From Sphingomonas phyllosphaerae 5.2 (GTDB lineage: Bacteria > Pseudomonadota > Alphaproteobacteria > Sphingomonadales > Sphingomonadaceae): DNA of 64,000 bases. The DNA lies in NCBI RefSeq assembly GCF_000419605.1, contig NZ_ATTI01000001.1, forward strand, positions 1,215,501 through 1,279,500. Direction: 5' to 3'. Positions 36,701 to 44,656 of the stretch are shown in pieces; the stretch's first letter is position 1; every line of letters starts with the position of its first letter. The translations under genes and the position numbers were made by a program. The notes under the pieces were generated by a model, which saw only the letters and a list, made by a program, of their open reading frames with translations, was not told where the DNA came from and did no database searches.

Positions 36701-38161
36701 ACCAACATCGCCGCGGGCAAGGGTGCGATAGCCATCGGCACGCACAACAGTGCGATCGGCGACGGAGCGCTGGCGATCGGCGCCAACGTCGTCACCAACG
36801 CCGCTGATACACTCGCCATCGGCAACGATGCCAGTGCTAACGGCATCCGTGCCGTTGCGATCGGCAACAGCGCGGCGGCAACGGCGGTCAACGCGGCAGC
36901 CTTCGGCTATGACGCCGAGGCAGCGGCCGACTACTCGACAGCCGTCGGGACAATCGCGCGCGCTGACGGGTTCGGCGGAACGGCGCTTGGCACATTGTCC
37001 AGCGCCAGCGGCTATGCCGCGAGTGCCTTTGGTTCGGGCGCGATCGCCGACAAGGAAGGAAGCGTCGCCCTCGGTTCTGCTTCGCAGACGATGCGCGGTG
37101 CGGTGAGTGGCTACAGCGCCTTTGGTACCAGTGGATTGCAGCAGTCGCTGGGCGAAGTCGCGATCGGGCGTAACCTGGCCTACATCGACCCGCTCACCAA
37201 CATCTCCACGCCGACGGGCAACCGGCAGATTACGGGTGTCGCCGCAGGTGCCGAGGACACCGACGCGGTCAACGTCTCGCAGCTCCGCGGTGTGTCCGGC
37301 ACGCTGGCCGCGGTGTATGTCAGCGGTTTCGGCGGCGGCGCGCGCTACGACAGCACCACGGGCTCGCTGGCCGGACCCAGCTACACGCTTGGCGGCGTGA
37401 CCTACTCGAGCGTCGGCGATGCGCTGCAGGCGATCAATGCGCGCCTGGACACTGCGGCTGGTGCCGGCGACGCGAACGCGCCCGGGAACAACGCTCCGCC
37501 CGCCACCCCGGCGATCGATGGCGCTGTTTCTGCGGGAACGTCTCCGCCGGTCAATCCGTCGACGGATAATGGCGGGAATAGCGCGGCAGCCACCAACGTA
37601 CAGCTCGCCGCCGCGACAACACAGATCGCCGCAACCACTACCCGGGTAGCTGCCGTCGAGACACGCGTCAGTTCCGTTGAGACAAAGGCCGAGCAGGCGC
37701 TTGCCGCCAGCGGCCGGTCCATCCAGTATGACGGTGATGGGGAAACCTCGATCACGCTGGGCGGTGATAAGGCGGTAGCCCTCCACAATCTGGCGCCGGG
37801 TACGGCCGACAACGATGCCGTCAATGTCGCACAGCTCAACAGTGCGATGAACGGCGCCGTCGACGCAGCGAACAGCTATACCGACCAACGTGTGGCCGCT
37901 CTCTCGTTCGACCTTGGTCGCGTCAACCGTGATCTAAGTGCGGGAGTTGCCGGAGCGTTGGCAATGGCCGGAATGCCTCAGCCCTATGAGGAAGGAAAAA
38001 GCATGTTCTCGCTAGGGGCCGGTACTTTCCAGGGCCAGTCTGCAGTTGCCATGGGTGTGTCGCGGATCATGAGCGACGGACATGCCATCATCAAACTGGG
38101 TGCAACGTACAACAGCCGCAAACGCGTCGGCGCAAACATCGGTGTCGGTTACCAGTTTTAA
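33785..38161 (+). CDS. Trimeric autotransporter adhesin (YadA/Hia-like)
   Basis: The 1458-residue protein has a long signal peptide (about 1-40, ending NAAPSSAQ). A coiled-coil stalk of N/T/V/L heptad-like repeats spans about 45-360 (LTTTVNNQVTALQAVQ). Three repeated neck/insert modules (about 360-775) carry VRLHNVGDGQ...DAVNGGQLF. A Hep_Hag head of about 15-residue repeats spans about 850-1115 (AIGDGA, AVAIGD, TALGKDN). A second neck with DTDAVNVSQL follows, and the YadA-type anchor lies at about 1383-1458, ending VGYQF. It should form a trimeric fibre that binds surfaces or cells. Its base composition is less GC-rich than its neighbours at the 5' end. The fibre region sits before the head, an unusual order. 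Confidence 0.93.
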   Translation: MSYQASASDRNVRRRLRNSTCITTVFAGVALLNAAPSSAQLLTLTGLFNDLNILSATVNDQGVKITANTNLTNALNTNVNALTTTVNNQVTALQAVQATATVNANSIATVTASVNQQQTQLTVNSNLLNGLSTGLGTLGSTVTSQATALGGLQATVNGNVSDLAALSTTVNQQGLQLTARLGALDTLSDGVTSLTGTVTGQGQVVQALQGSVATVANDVGALTGTVGSVVLDVAAATTQLAQQGTDLGALQASVGANAADVLGLQATLGATGIDVTDLQTHVADHELRIAANTAQLGTLGATVTVQGTMLDQQGGDIATAAANIASLQGLVNSQAGTLGALGTTVTAQGTLLGEQDTRITANADAILSLRNMAVSGNASPLQYTTLAAPTVATTAATNDVAVLGAEPGPVRIHNVGDGQVVANSTDAVNGGQLFAVGQQVDGLAAIAVQYDDATHARITLGGSGAAPAVIANVAPGSLTSGSSEAVNGGQLSDTNALVAALRGDVTVQARDLSVAQSDISVLGGTLNAQTALLGANAASISSLRDDVDNGAIGPVRYSDPAAPVLPNGGTITQSLALVGRDPAPVRLHNVGDGQLASGSTDAVNGGQLFALSQRYQSFADLALSYDDASHASATLGATGVPVALRNIAAGTLAAGSNDAATAGQLFDTNRTVASLTNLGQLQAGMIGTLDTRVGDLSQDLGQLGLSIDTGSRGPLRYADIATPTTPNGGILSQDLTLVGAGSGPVRLHSVADGLIAAGSFDAVNGNQLFLLGRSAANAMGPGFRYDSVTGFSGNFTFKGQSYGSVQSVFGAIETSLGTSAGNVPGTGGAAVDPDSMKYFHANSTMVDSEATGFDSTAIGPASTSSGVAAIAVGRNAVAGGDSSVAIGDGAAAMDGKAVSIGLGNVASGDGAVAIGDPNYATGEGATALGKDNNATGVGAIALGNINVAEGNGSTAIGSMNRSSGLGAAALGYTNIAAGKGAIAIGTHNSAIGDGALAIGANVVTNAADTLAIGNDASANGIRAVAIGNSAAATAVNAAAFGYDAEAAADYSTAVGTIARADGFGGTALGTLSSASGYAASAFGSGAIADKEGSVALGSASQTMRGAVSGYSAFGTSGLQQSLGEVAIGRNLAYIDPLTNISTPTGNRQITGVAAGAEDTDAVNVSQLRGVSGTLAAVYVSGFGGGARYDSTTGSLAGPSYTLGGVTYSSVGDALQAINARLDTAAGAGDANAPGNNAPPATPAIDGAVSAGTSPPVNPSTDNGGNSAAATNVQLAAATTQIAATTTRVAAVETRVSSVETKAEQALAASGRSIQYDGDGETSITLGGDKAVALHNLAPGTADNDAVNVAQLNSAMNGAVDAANSYTDQRVAALSFDLGRVNRDLSAGVAGALAMAGMPQPYEEGKSMFSLGAGTFQGQSAVAMGVSRIMSDGHAIIKLGATYNSRKRVGANIGVGYQF
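34874..36111 (+). repeat. Three neck/insert modules repeated within the adhesin
   Basis: Three copies start near 34874, 35401 and 35884. Each has a PLQY/PVRY/PLRY strand, a proline-bounded loop with NGG or TNDV, then PVRxH(N/S)V(G/A)DG and the neck signature DAVNGxQLF. Copies are roughly 160-175 residues apart. The DNA has diverged, so these are old duplications. Confidence 0.65.
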
Positions 38162-38174
38162 GCGCGATCGATTG

Positions 38175-38206
38175 TCCAGGCGGGTGCAAGAAAGCACCCG
38201 CCTGGA
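38175..38206. terminator. Strong bidirectional terminator hairpin after the adhesin
   Basis: TCCAGGCGGGTGC (38175-38187) pairs perfectly with GCACCCGCCTGGA (38194-38206) around the loop AAGAAA. It lies between the convergent stops of the adhesin (38161) and a small minus-strand gene (38208). The 13-bp perfect stem is the longest seen in the window. Confidence 0.8.
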
Positions 38207-38207
38207 A

Positions 38208-38468
38208 TCAATCCTGTGCGATCTTGCTGGCTTTCGGGGATTTATAGCCCGGCAGCATGCCGGCGAATGATTGTGCGAAGGCGTGGTGACGCTCAACGGG
38301 AACTGAGGCGACCATCGCATCGGCGATCGCCTTGATTTCGTCCTGCGTGAGCGCCCCGCGGTTATGGAGCGTCTGCAACAGTGCCACCACACCGATGTAA
38401 GCGGTATCGGCCTGGTGCATTACCGCTTCGATCGCACCCGCGATCTTATGAACATCGGCGACTGCCAT
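38208..38468 (-). CDS. Small protein of unknown function (86 aa)
   Basis: AGGAAAGGAACC lies upstream of ATG 38468. The sequence is predicted to be mostly helical (IAGAIEAVMHQADTAYIGVVALLQTLHNRGALTQDEIKAIADAMVA), with a loosely conserved-looking N-terminal helix. There is no signal peptide or TM helix. It is convergent with the adhesin. I do not recognise the family. A regulator or small cytoplasmic partner is possible, but nothing in the sequence shows it. Confidence 0.55.
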   Translation of the reverse strand: MAVADVHKIAGAIEAVMHQADTAYIGVVALLQTLHNRGALTQDEIKAIADAMVASVPVERHHAFAQSFAGMLPGYKSPKASKIAQD

Positions 38469-38485
38469 GGCGAGTGGTTCCTTTC

Positions 38486-38701
38486 CTAAGCCCTTCGGGC
38501 ATCATGATAATTGATGAGACAGTCCGCAAGTGACACCGGCTGCCCGGACGCTTCGGCATATTCGTGGACGCCACGCCATGCGCAGTTCGAGGCGGCAAGG
38601 CGACCCAAGGTCTGCATGATGGTCGGCTCAGGCAGCATTGTCGTACTTGCCAACGAGTGCTCATTCTGCGGACGGCCGCAGCGCCGTTTTTTCAAACTCA
38701 C
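38486..38701 (-). CDS. Possible small protein of unknown function (71 aa)
   Basis: GTG 38701 opens a 71-residue frame with a basic start (MSLKKRRCGRPQ) and natural-looking composition (TIMQTLGRLAASNCAWRGVHEYAEASG). It ends 17 bp before the next small gene on the same strand. The ribosome site is weak (AGGA about 10 bases upstream). No family is recognised, and it may not be a real gene. Confidence 0.4.
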   Translation of the reverse strand: MSLKKRRCGRPQNEHSLASTTMLPEPTIMQTLGRLAASNCAWRGVHEYAEASGQPVSLADCLINYHDARRA

Positions 38702-38966
38702 GCGTGCCGTCGTCCTGGCAGGGTAGCAGCCGGATCAGCCCGAGCACACCTCAAGCCCCGCTCAAGATGAGCAATCGCTTCGAACTGGTCGCCTGCTCAC
38801 TCTAACCTGTGTGATTACCATAAAGCAGGGGTAGAGAAAAGTTGGTCTGAATCTTAGACTTTAGTCGAAGTGAAGGGGAAGGGCTGCCGAGTCATTAAGC
38901 ACCCTTATCTACCAAGGGCGCTGTGTTTTTACTTCGTCAACCGAAGTGTCCTCAGGAGATGCTCGC
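38702..38966. promoter_or_regulatory. Leader region of the fimbrial operon
   Basis: This 265 bp AT-richer gap upstream of the first pilin holds a perfect hairpin ACTTCG-TCAAC-CGAAGT (38931-38947) about 7 bp before the ribosome site CAGGAG. A stretch TCTTAGACTTTAGTC (38853-38867) is a possible promoter or operator area. No gene was found here. Confidence 0.4.
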
Positions 38967-39542
38967 ATGACCTATGTTACCGCAATGCACTCGCGTTCGA
39001 TCGCGAGCGCAGTTGGCGCGGGCTTCGCAATGCTGTCCATCCTCTTTGCTCCCGTACAAGCAGACGCATCAACGCAAGGTAGTCTTGGCGCAACTTCGAC
39101 GGGATCGGTCACGATTACCGCAAGCGTCGCAAACCGCGCGCAGATCACCGGGCTGAGCGATGTGGCGTTCACCAACGTCGATCCCGCGAGCGCCGCCACC
39201 GCCGCGCAGAGCAATTGCGTCTGGAGCAACACGGCGACCAAGGGTTACAGCATCACCGCAACGGGCAGCGGGACCGCCGGCGCGTTCACGCTCGCCAACG
39301 GCAGCCTTTCCGTACCCTACACCGTGCAGTGGAACGCCGGCGGCGGGCAGACCAGCGGCACTGCGCTGACCGCGAGCACGGCGCTCGCCGGCATGACGAG
39401 CACCGCGGCCAATCCGACGTGCAGCACCGGCGCAGCCACGACGTCCAGCCTGATCATCGGCATCGCCGCGTCGAACCTGCAGGGCATGACCTCGGCAACG
39501 AGCTATACCGGCTCGCTGACGCTCCTCGTCACGCCGCAGTAA
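38967..39542 (+). CDS. Fimbrial major-subunit-like protein (pilin 1)
   Basis: The 191-residue protein has a signal peptide (ending PVQADA), then a beta-rich Ig-like body: SVTITASVANRAQITGLSDVAF, a conserved Cys in SNCVWSN, YSITATGSG, and a C-terminal strand TGSLTLLVTPQ. Two Cys (SNC and PTC) probably form a disulfide. It resembles the alpha/archaic chaperone-usher pilins and the SCPU fold. ATG 38967 has CAGGAG upstream. It is the first gene of pilin-pilin-usher-chaperone. Confidence 0.75.
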   Translation: MTYVTAMHSRSIASAVGAGFAMLSILFAPVQADASTQGSLGATSTGSVTITASVANRAQITGLSDVAFTNVDPASAATAAQSNCVWSNTATKGYSITATGSGTAGAFTLANGSLSVPYTVQWNAGGGQTSGTALTASTALAGMTSTAANPTCSTGAATTSSLIIGIAASNLQGMTSATSYTGSLTLLVTPQ

Positions 39543-39563
39543 CCCGGACCGTCGGCCCGAACG

Positions 39564-40034
39564 GTGAAGGTGATCCGGCGTATCGCGACGGCGGCCCTTG
39601 CATTGGTGGCCGTGGCTGCCCCTGCGGCAGCGCAAAGCGTCCAGGTCAGCGGCCTGACCGACGTCGCGTTCGGTACGATCGGCGCATTCGGCACTGATCT
39701 GGTCCGCAGTCAATCACTCTGCGCCTTCAGCGGGCTGCTGGGCGGACGTTACGCGGTGACCGCATCGGGCTCCGGCGCTGGCGGCGCGTTCACGCTGTCG
39801 AACGGTGCCGCCGCGCTGCCGTATGAAGTGCAATGGAGCACCGCCGCGGGGCAGAGCGCGGGCACCAGCCTGACCGCCAATGTCCCGCTCGCCGGGCAGA
39901 CGATGCTGCTGAGCTGTCCCGTCCTCCAGACGACGAATACAAGCCTGATCGTGATCCTGCGCGCCGCCAACCTCGGTGTCGCGACCGCCGGCAACTATTC
40001 CGGTACGCTGACCGTGATCCTGGCGGCCAATTGA
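39564..40034 (+). CDS. Fimbrial subunit-like protein (pilin 2)
   Basis: The 156-residue protein is made from GTG 39564. It has a signal peptide (ending PAAAQS) and the same core as pilin 1 (VSGLTDVAFGTIG, LCAFSGLLGG, YAVTASGSGAGGAF, LPYEVQWSTAAGQ, YSGTLTVILAAN). The shared PYxVQW and GAGGAFTL/TAGAFTL segments show the two are paralogues. Being shorter and second, it may be a minor or tip subunit, but it lacks an extra adhesin domain. Confidence 0.72.
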   Translation: MKVIRRIATAALALVAVAAPAAAQSVQVSGLTDVAFGTIGAFGTDLVRSQSLCAFSGLLGGRYAVTASGSGAGGAFTLSNGAAALPYEVQWSTAAGQSAGTSLTANVPLAGQTMLLSCPVLQTTNTSLIVILRAANLGVATAGNYSGTLTVILAAN

Positions 40035-40035
40035 C

Positions 40036-42531
40036 GTGGCGCGGTGCTTAGACCTTTCCGGATGGCGGCGCGTGCCGCGGCACGCCGGCGCGCTGCTGGT
40101 CGCATCGCTCTGGGCACTCCTGGTCGCTTCCGCTGCACACGCGGCCGACTCGTCGGCACCACACGTCACCGCCGCGATGCCGGCCGAGTTCGCCGCGTTG
40201 GCCGCAACGCAACGCACGATCGTCGACATCTTCGTCGGCGCCCGCCGCATCGGTCAGTTTCCCGCCGATGTCGCGCAGCACGACGTCCGCCTGCTCGATC
40301 CCGTCGCGATTGCCGCTGCCATCCCGGACGTGCGCGACATGGCCGCGGTGACTGCGGCGCTCAGCAAGCCGCTGTCGATCGACGCGCGACCGCCCTGCGA
40401 CCCTGCGACCGGCTGCGTGGCTGCTACCGGCACCGGCATCAATGCTACCTATGATGCCGCGACCTTTCGACTGGCGCTTTCGCTTGCCCCCCGGCTGCTC
40501 GCCGTCCGCAGCGTGCAGGCCGACTATCTCGAGGATGCACTGACGGCGCCATCGGCCGTGGCGACGATCGGCATCGCGGTTGCAGGCGGCGGCGGAGCGG
40601 GCACCGCCTATGCTGTTCGCAACCGGCTGGTCGCGGGGGTCGGGCCGATCCACCTGCTGTCGGACACGTCCTTCTCGACATGGGACGGCGCGCGGATGGA
40701 TACCCTGGCCGCTGACATCGACCGCCGCGACCTTCGGCTCCGCGCGGGCCTCTTCTACGCGCCCGGTGCCGACCTCGTGGGGCGCCGGCGCATCCTTGGT
40801 GTGGGCGTCGCGACGCAGTTCGACACGCGGGCGGACCGCATGGCGTTGAGCGGCACCCCGCTGATCGTGCTCCTGGCGCAGCGCGCGCGGGTCGACGTCT
40901 ACGTCCAGGGGCAGCTGGTCAGTTCGCAAACCTATGAAAGCGGCAATCAGGCGCTTGATACCAGCTCGTTCGCCGACGGCTCCTATCCGGTCGAGCTGCG
41001 CATCACGGAGAATGGCGGCGCGACCCGGGTCGAACAGCGCTTCTTCAGCAAAAGCGCCGCGCTGGCCCCCGCGGGCCGGGTGGTCTTCGACGCGCAAGTG
41101 GGCGTTCTGGCACAGACTGGCGCCGATCGGGGCGAACGGATCGCGATTGCCACCGGCGGGGCGCGAGGCCGCTTCGGTGGACATGTCGCATGGGACGCGG
41201 CGGCGATGGTGACTGCGGCCAACAGTGTGGCGGAGGGTGGGCTCTCACTGCTCACCGAACGCGCGCAGGCGCGTGTCGCGCTGCTGGCCTCCACCCGCGG
41301 CGATCGCGGCGTAGCGGCGCAGCTGAGTTCGGCCGGCGGCAGTCCGCTCGGCTACAGTCTCGACCTTCGTCATGTGCGCAGCGCGACCGGTACCGCGTTG
41401 ATCGCCGACACGGCCGACACGGCCGACGCGTCGGATCGCGATATGGCGACCCGGATGATGCGCCTGCGCGGCACCGGGACGCAGGCGAGCTATACGCAGC
41501 TCCTCGGAAACCTGTCCTATTCATTGCCGCGTGCGCAAGTGGGCCTTTCCGGCTATCTCTTTCGCACCGCTGCGCGGGGTGCCGCGTATTCGTTCGGCCC
41601 CAACATGCGCTGGTCCGTCCTTCAACGCGATCGATTCCAGTTGTCGCTCACCGGGCAATATGCGCGCACCCGGCGCGGCGATGCGCTGGCGTTCGGGGTC
41701 CAGTTCCAGCTGCTGGGACCGCGCGCCGCGATCAGCACCGCGGCGGGCGTACAGCGCGACGTGGTCGGGGACAGGCACGTGCTCTCGCCGGTGATCGAGT
41801 CGTCGGCGACGCTGCACCGCGACGATATCGCCGGCGGCACGCTCGATGCCGGCGCGCTGGTGCAACGCGCCGCAAACGGCAGCATCCTCCAGCTTACCGG
41901 GGAGCGACGCAGCGCGCTTGGCCGTGCCGCGCTGGCCCTTACGGCGCGGCCGGACGCGCCGAACGGTGGCTTGCAATACGGGCTCACCGCGCAGACCTCG
42001 TTCGGGGTGACGCGGCGCGGCCTGCGGCTCGGTGCGGAGGGGCAGAACGACAGCATGATTGCGGTGGCGGTGGACGGCGATCCGGCCGCACTCTTCGAGC
42101 TGCTCGTCGACGATGCCGTGCGCGGCACGTTGCGAGGCGGGCAGCGGACGGTACTAACGGTGCAACCCTATCGTCGCTATCGTGTCCGGCTGCGCGCGAT
42201 TGCCGCCGGGCTGATCGCGTTCGACGCACGGACGCGCACGGTCGACGTCTTTCCGGGCAGTGTGGCGTCGCTGGACTGGACCGCGCGCCCGGTGCGCGCG
42301 ATGTTCGGCCGGCTGGTCGACGGCCGGGGTGCGCCGATCGTCGACGCCGACCTGACCGCCGGCGACGCCGTCGCGGCGTCTGACCCGCAGGGATATTTCC
42401 AGATCCAGGCCGCCGCCGATGCGGTGCTGACCGCGCGCACCGGTGCCGGCCTGACCTGCACCGCACGCCTGACCGACGACTACGCCCCCACGCCCTACGC
42501 CCGCCTTGGAGATGTCGCATGCCTACCCTGA
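40036..42531 (+). CDS. Fimbrial outer-membrane usher (TcfC/CfaC-like)
   Basis: The 831-residue protein starts at GTG 40036, just after the pilin 2 stop. It has a signal peptide (AAHAADS), an N-terminal domain (about 40-150) and a large beta barrel with the plug-region strand YESGNQALDTSSFADGSYPVELRI. This region matches the E-set-like domain of CS1/alpha-type ushers such as TcfC and CfaC better than FimD. C-terminal domains include a carboxypeptidase-regulatory-like fold (GRLVDGRGAPIVDADL). It should thread chaperone-bound pilins across the outer membrane. Confidence 0.8.
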   Translation: MARCLDLSGWRRVPRHAGALLVASLWALLVASAAHAADSSAPHVTAAMPAEFAALAATQRTIVDIFVGARRIGQFPADVAQHDVRLLDPVAIAAAIPDVRDMAAVTAALSKPLSIDARPPCDPATGCVAATGTGINATYDAATFRLALSLAPRLLAVRSVQADYLEDALTAPSAVATIGIAVAGGGGAGTAYAVRNRLVAGVGPIHLLSDTSFSTWDGARMDTLAADIDRRDLRLRAGLFYAPGADLVGRRRILGVGVATQFDTRADRMALSGTPLIVLLAQRARVDVYVQGQLVSSQTYESGNQALDTSSFADGSYPVELRITENGGATRVEQRFFSKSAALAPAGRVVFDAQVGVLAQTGADRGERIAIATGGARGRFGGHVAWDAAAMVTAANSVAEGGLSLLTERAQARVALLASTRGDRGVAAQLSSAGGSPLGYSLDLRHVRSATGTALIADTADTADASDRDMATRMMRLRGTGTQASYTQLLGNLSYSLPRAQVGLSGYLFRTAARGAAYSFGPNMRWSVLQRDRFQLSLTGQYARTRRGDALAFGVQFQLLGPRAAISTAAGVQRDVVGDRHVLSPVIESSATLHRDDIAGGTLDAGALVQRAANGSILQLTGERRSALGRAALALTARPDAPNGGLQYGLTAQTSFGVTRRGLRLGAEGQNDSMIAVAVDGDPAALFELLVDDAVRGTLRGGQRTVLTVQPYRRYRVRLRAIAAGLIAFDARTRTVDVFPGSVASLDWTARPVRAMFGRLVDGRGAPIVDADLTAGDAVAASDPQGYFQIQAAADAVLTARTGAGLTCTARLTDDYAPTPYARLGDVACLP

Positions 42532-43208
42532 GCCGCCTCGCCGCCGCGTTGTTCGCCACCGCCGCGCTTGCCGCACCGGCGCAGGCCAATATCGTGCTGA
42601 GCCAGGTGGTGGTCGATCTGGCCGCAGGCGGCGACATGGCGCAGGACGTGGAGATCGCCAACGACGACAAGGAGGTAGCCTATGTCGCGGTGACGCCGTT
42701 CGCGATCGCGTCTCCCGGCGGCGCCGACGAGGGCCGGACGCCGATCGTCGACCCGGAGGCGGGCGGGTTGCTGGTCTCGCCGCAGCGGCTGATCCTCCAG
42801 CCCGGTGAACGCAAGACGGTCCGCATCGCCGCGATCGCGCCGCGCGGCGCGGCCGACCGCATCTTCCGCGTGACCATAAAGCCCGTCGCTGGCCCGGTGA
42901 CCGCGCCGGTGACCGCGCTGAAGCTGCTGGTCGGCTATGACGTGCTCGTCATTCAGCGCCCTGCGACGCCGGTCGGGCACATCGTCGCGACGCGCAGCGG
43001 TGCCACGCTCGCGCTGCGCAACGACGGCAATACCAACGCCGAACTGTTTGACGGGCGCCAGTGCACGGGCAACGACCCGTCGAGCTGCCGGGCGCTGCCG
43101 TCGCGGCGGATCTACGCGGGGCAGACCTGGTCGCAGACGCTGCCCGGTGTGGGCAAGGTGACCTATCAGGTCGCGGTCGGCGCGTTGAACCGCGCGGAGC
43201 AATACTGA
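42519..43208 (+). CDS. Fimbrial periplasmic chaperone
   Basis: The 229-residue protein has a signal peptide (ending APAQAN) and two Ig-like domains. Typical chaperone features are VEIANDDKEVAYVAVTPF, SPQRLILQPGERKTVRI (G1-type strand), and C-terminal strands with RSGATLALRNDGNTNAELFDG. It binds pilins through donor-strand complementation. ATG 42519 has GGAGAT and overlaps the usher stop by 13 bp, so synthesis is coupled. It is the last gene of the operon. Confidence 0.82.
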   Translation: MPTLSRLAAALFATAALAAPAQANIVLSQVVVDLAAGGDMAQDVEIANDDKEVAYVAVTPFAIASPGGADEGRTPIVDPEAGGLLVSPQRLILQPGERKTVRIAAIAPRGAADRIFRVTIKPVAGPVTAPVTALKLLVGYDVLVIQRPATPVGHIVATRSGATLALRNDGNTNAELFDGRQCTGNDPSSCRALPSRRIYAGQTWSQTLPGVGKVTYQVAVGALNRAEQY

Positions 43209-43368
43209 CGGCGATGCGGACGTGTAGTCACGCTGCGGGCGGCCGCTTACGGGTCCCAAGGTTCGAGATGTCGGCGCCGTTTGGCGACGTAAGGATACCT
43301 GGGAGGAAAGGCAGGAGACGGCCAAAGCACAACGACCCCGCGATCGCTCGCGAGGCCGTCGGAAAACC
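43209..43368. other. 160 bp between chaperone and tRNA, nothing recognised
   Basis: There is no open frame with family resemblance and no hairpin followed by a T-run. The 3' flank of the tRNA begins at 43369. Confidence 0.4.
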
Positions 43369-43444
<76 letters not shown>

Positions 43445-43543
43445 GTTGATCGTCGGGGAAGCGTTTCCGAAGAACCGCCCGGCGATCGGGAAGCGCGCCT
43501 CTAACAGCGCTTCCGGGATTCGCAAACCCCTTTTTTCACTTTT

Positions 43544-44656
43544 TCACCAGCCCGTCCGCTGGCGCAGCGTGGTCGAGCGATCGATGCCCATCAGGATGCC
43601 GAGCGAAATCAACACCGTCATTTGTGCCGAGCCGCCGAAGCTGACGAGCGGCAGTGGAATGCCGACAACCGGGGCGAGGCCCATCACCATCATCAGGTTG
43701 ATCGCCATGTAGAAGAAAATCGTCGTGGCGAGGCCGGCCGCCGCCAGCTTGGCGAAGCGATCCTCGGCGCGCACGCCCACGTTGACGCCCCAGCGGATCA
43801 CGAGCAGGAAACCGATGATGAGGAAGGCGCCGCCCGCCAGGCCCCATTCCTCCGCCATCGTCGCGAAGACGAAGTCGGTATGCCCTTCCGGCAGATAGTC
43901 GAGATGGCTCTGCGTACCTTGCAGGAAGCCCTTGCCGAAGAGCCCGCCCGAACCGATCGCGATCTTCGACTGGCTGATGTGATAGCCGGTGCCCAGCGGG
44001 TCGCTCTCCGGGTCCATGAAGATCAGGACGCGGTGCCGCTGGTAATCGTGCAGCACGTAGTTGACCGCCAGCGGGATGGCGAGCGCCGCGCCCAGCACAC
44101 CGCCGACGAACAGGCGCAGCGGGATGCCGGCCAGGAACATCACCGTCGCGCCGCCCGCACAGATCATCAGCCCGGTGCCGAGATCGGGCTGCATCATCAC
44201 GATCACCGCCGGCATCCCGATCAGCATCGCCGCCGGCCAGATCGCCTGGAAGCGGCGCGTCTCGGCCGCCGGCAGCATGTCGTAGAAGCGCGCCAGCGCC
44301 ATCACGATCGCCAGCTTCATCATCTCCGATGGCTGGATACGGATCGGGCCGAAGCCCAGCCACCGCTGGCTGCCGCCGCGCACCGCGCCCAGCAGCTCGA
44401 CCATCACCAGCAGCACGAGAAAGGTGCCGTAGATCCAGAATGCCGAGCGCTTCCACCATTCCAGCGGCACGCGTGACAGCGCCACCGCGCCGATCATGAA
44501 GACCGCGAAGCGCATGCCCTGCGGGATCACCCACGGGCGCAAGCTGCCCCCCGCGGCGGAGTAAAGCACCACCAGGCCGAAGCCGCCGATCGCGGTGACG
44601 AGCAGCAGCACGCGCCACGGCAGGGTGGCGAGCGGGGCGGGGACGAAGCCGCTCAC
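43544..44656 (-). CDS. rodA: RodA, elongasome SEDS peptidoglycan polymerase
   Basis: The 370-residue integral membrane protein has about ten TM helices. SEDS motifs are present: QPSEMMKLAIV, MMQPDLGTGLMI (the catalytic Asp region), HLDYLPEGHTDFVFATMAEEWG and GIPLPLVSFGGSAQM. It polymerises glycan strands from lipid II during rod-cell elongation, working with the transpeptidase PBP2. GTG 44656 overlaps the stop of the PBP2 gene (GTGA), so the two are made together. It is the last of the mreB-mreC-mreD-mrdA-rodA set. Confidence 0.95.
   Translation of the reverse strand: MSGFVPAPLATLPWRVLLLVTAIGGFGLVVLYSAAGGSLRPWVIPQGMRFAVFMIGAVALSRVPLEWWKRSAFWIYGTFLVLLVMVELLGAVRGGSQRWLGFGPIRIQPSEMMKLAIVMALARFYDMLPAAETRRFQAIWPAAMLIGMPAVIVMMQPDLGTGLMICAGGATVMFLAGIPLRLFVGGVLGAALAIPLAVNYVLHDYQRHRVLIFMDPESDPLGTGYHISQSKIAIGSGGLFGKGFLQGTQSHLDYLPEGHTDFVFATMAEEWGLAGGAFLIIGFLLVIRWGVNVGVRAEDRFAKLAAAGLATTIFFYMAINLMMVMGLAPVVGIPLPLVSFGGSAQMTVLISLGILMGIDRSTTLRQRTGW

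Noticed and set aside
36185..37888. 567-codon minus-strand frame opposite the adhesin head
   Set aside because: The repeated Hep_Hag codons give an open antisense frame. There is no start context and no resemblance to any family.
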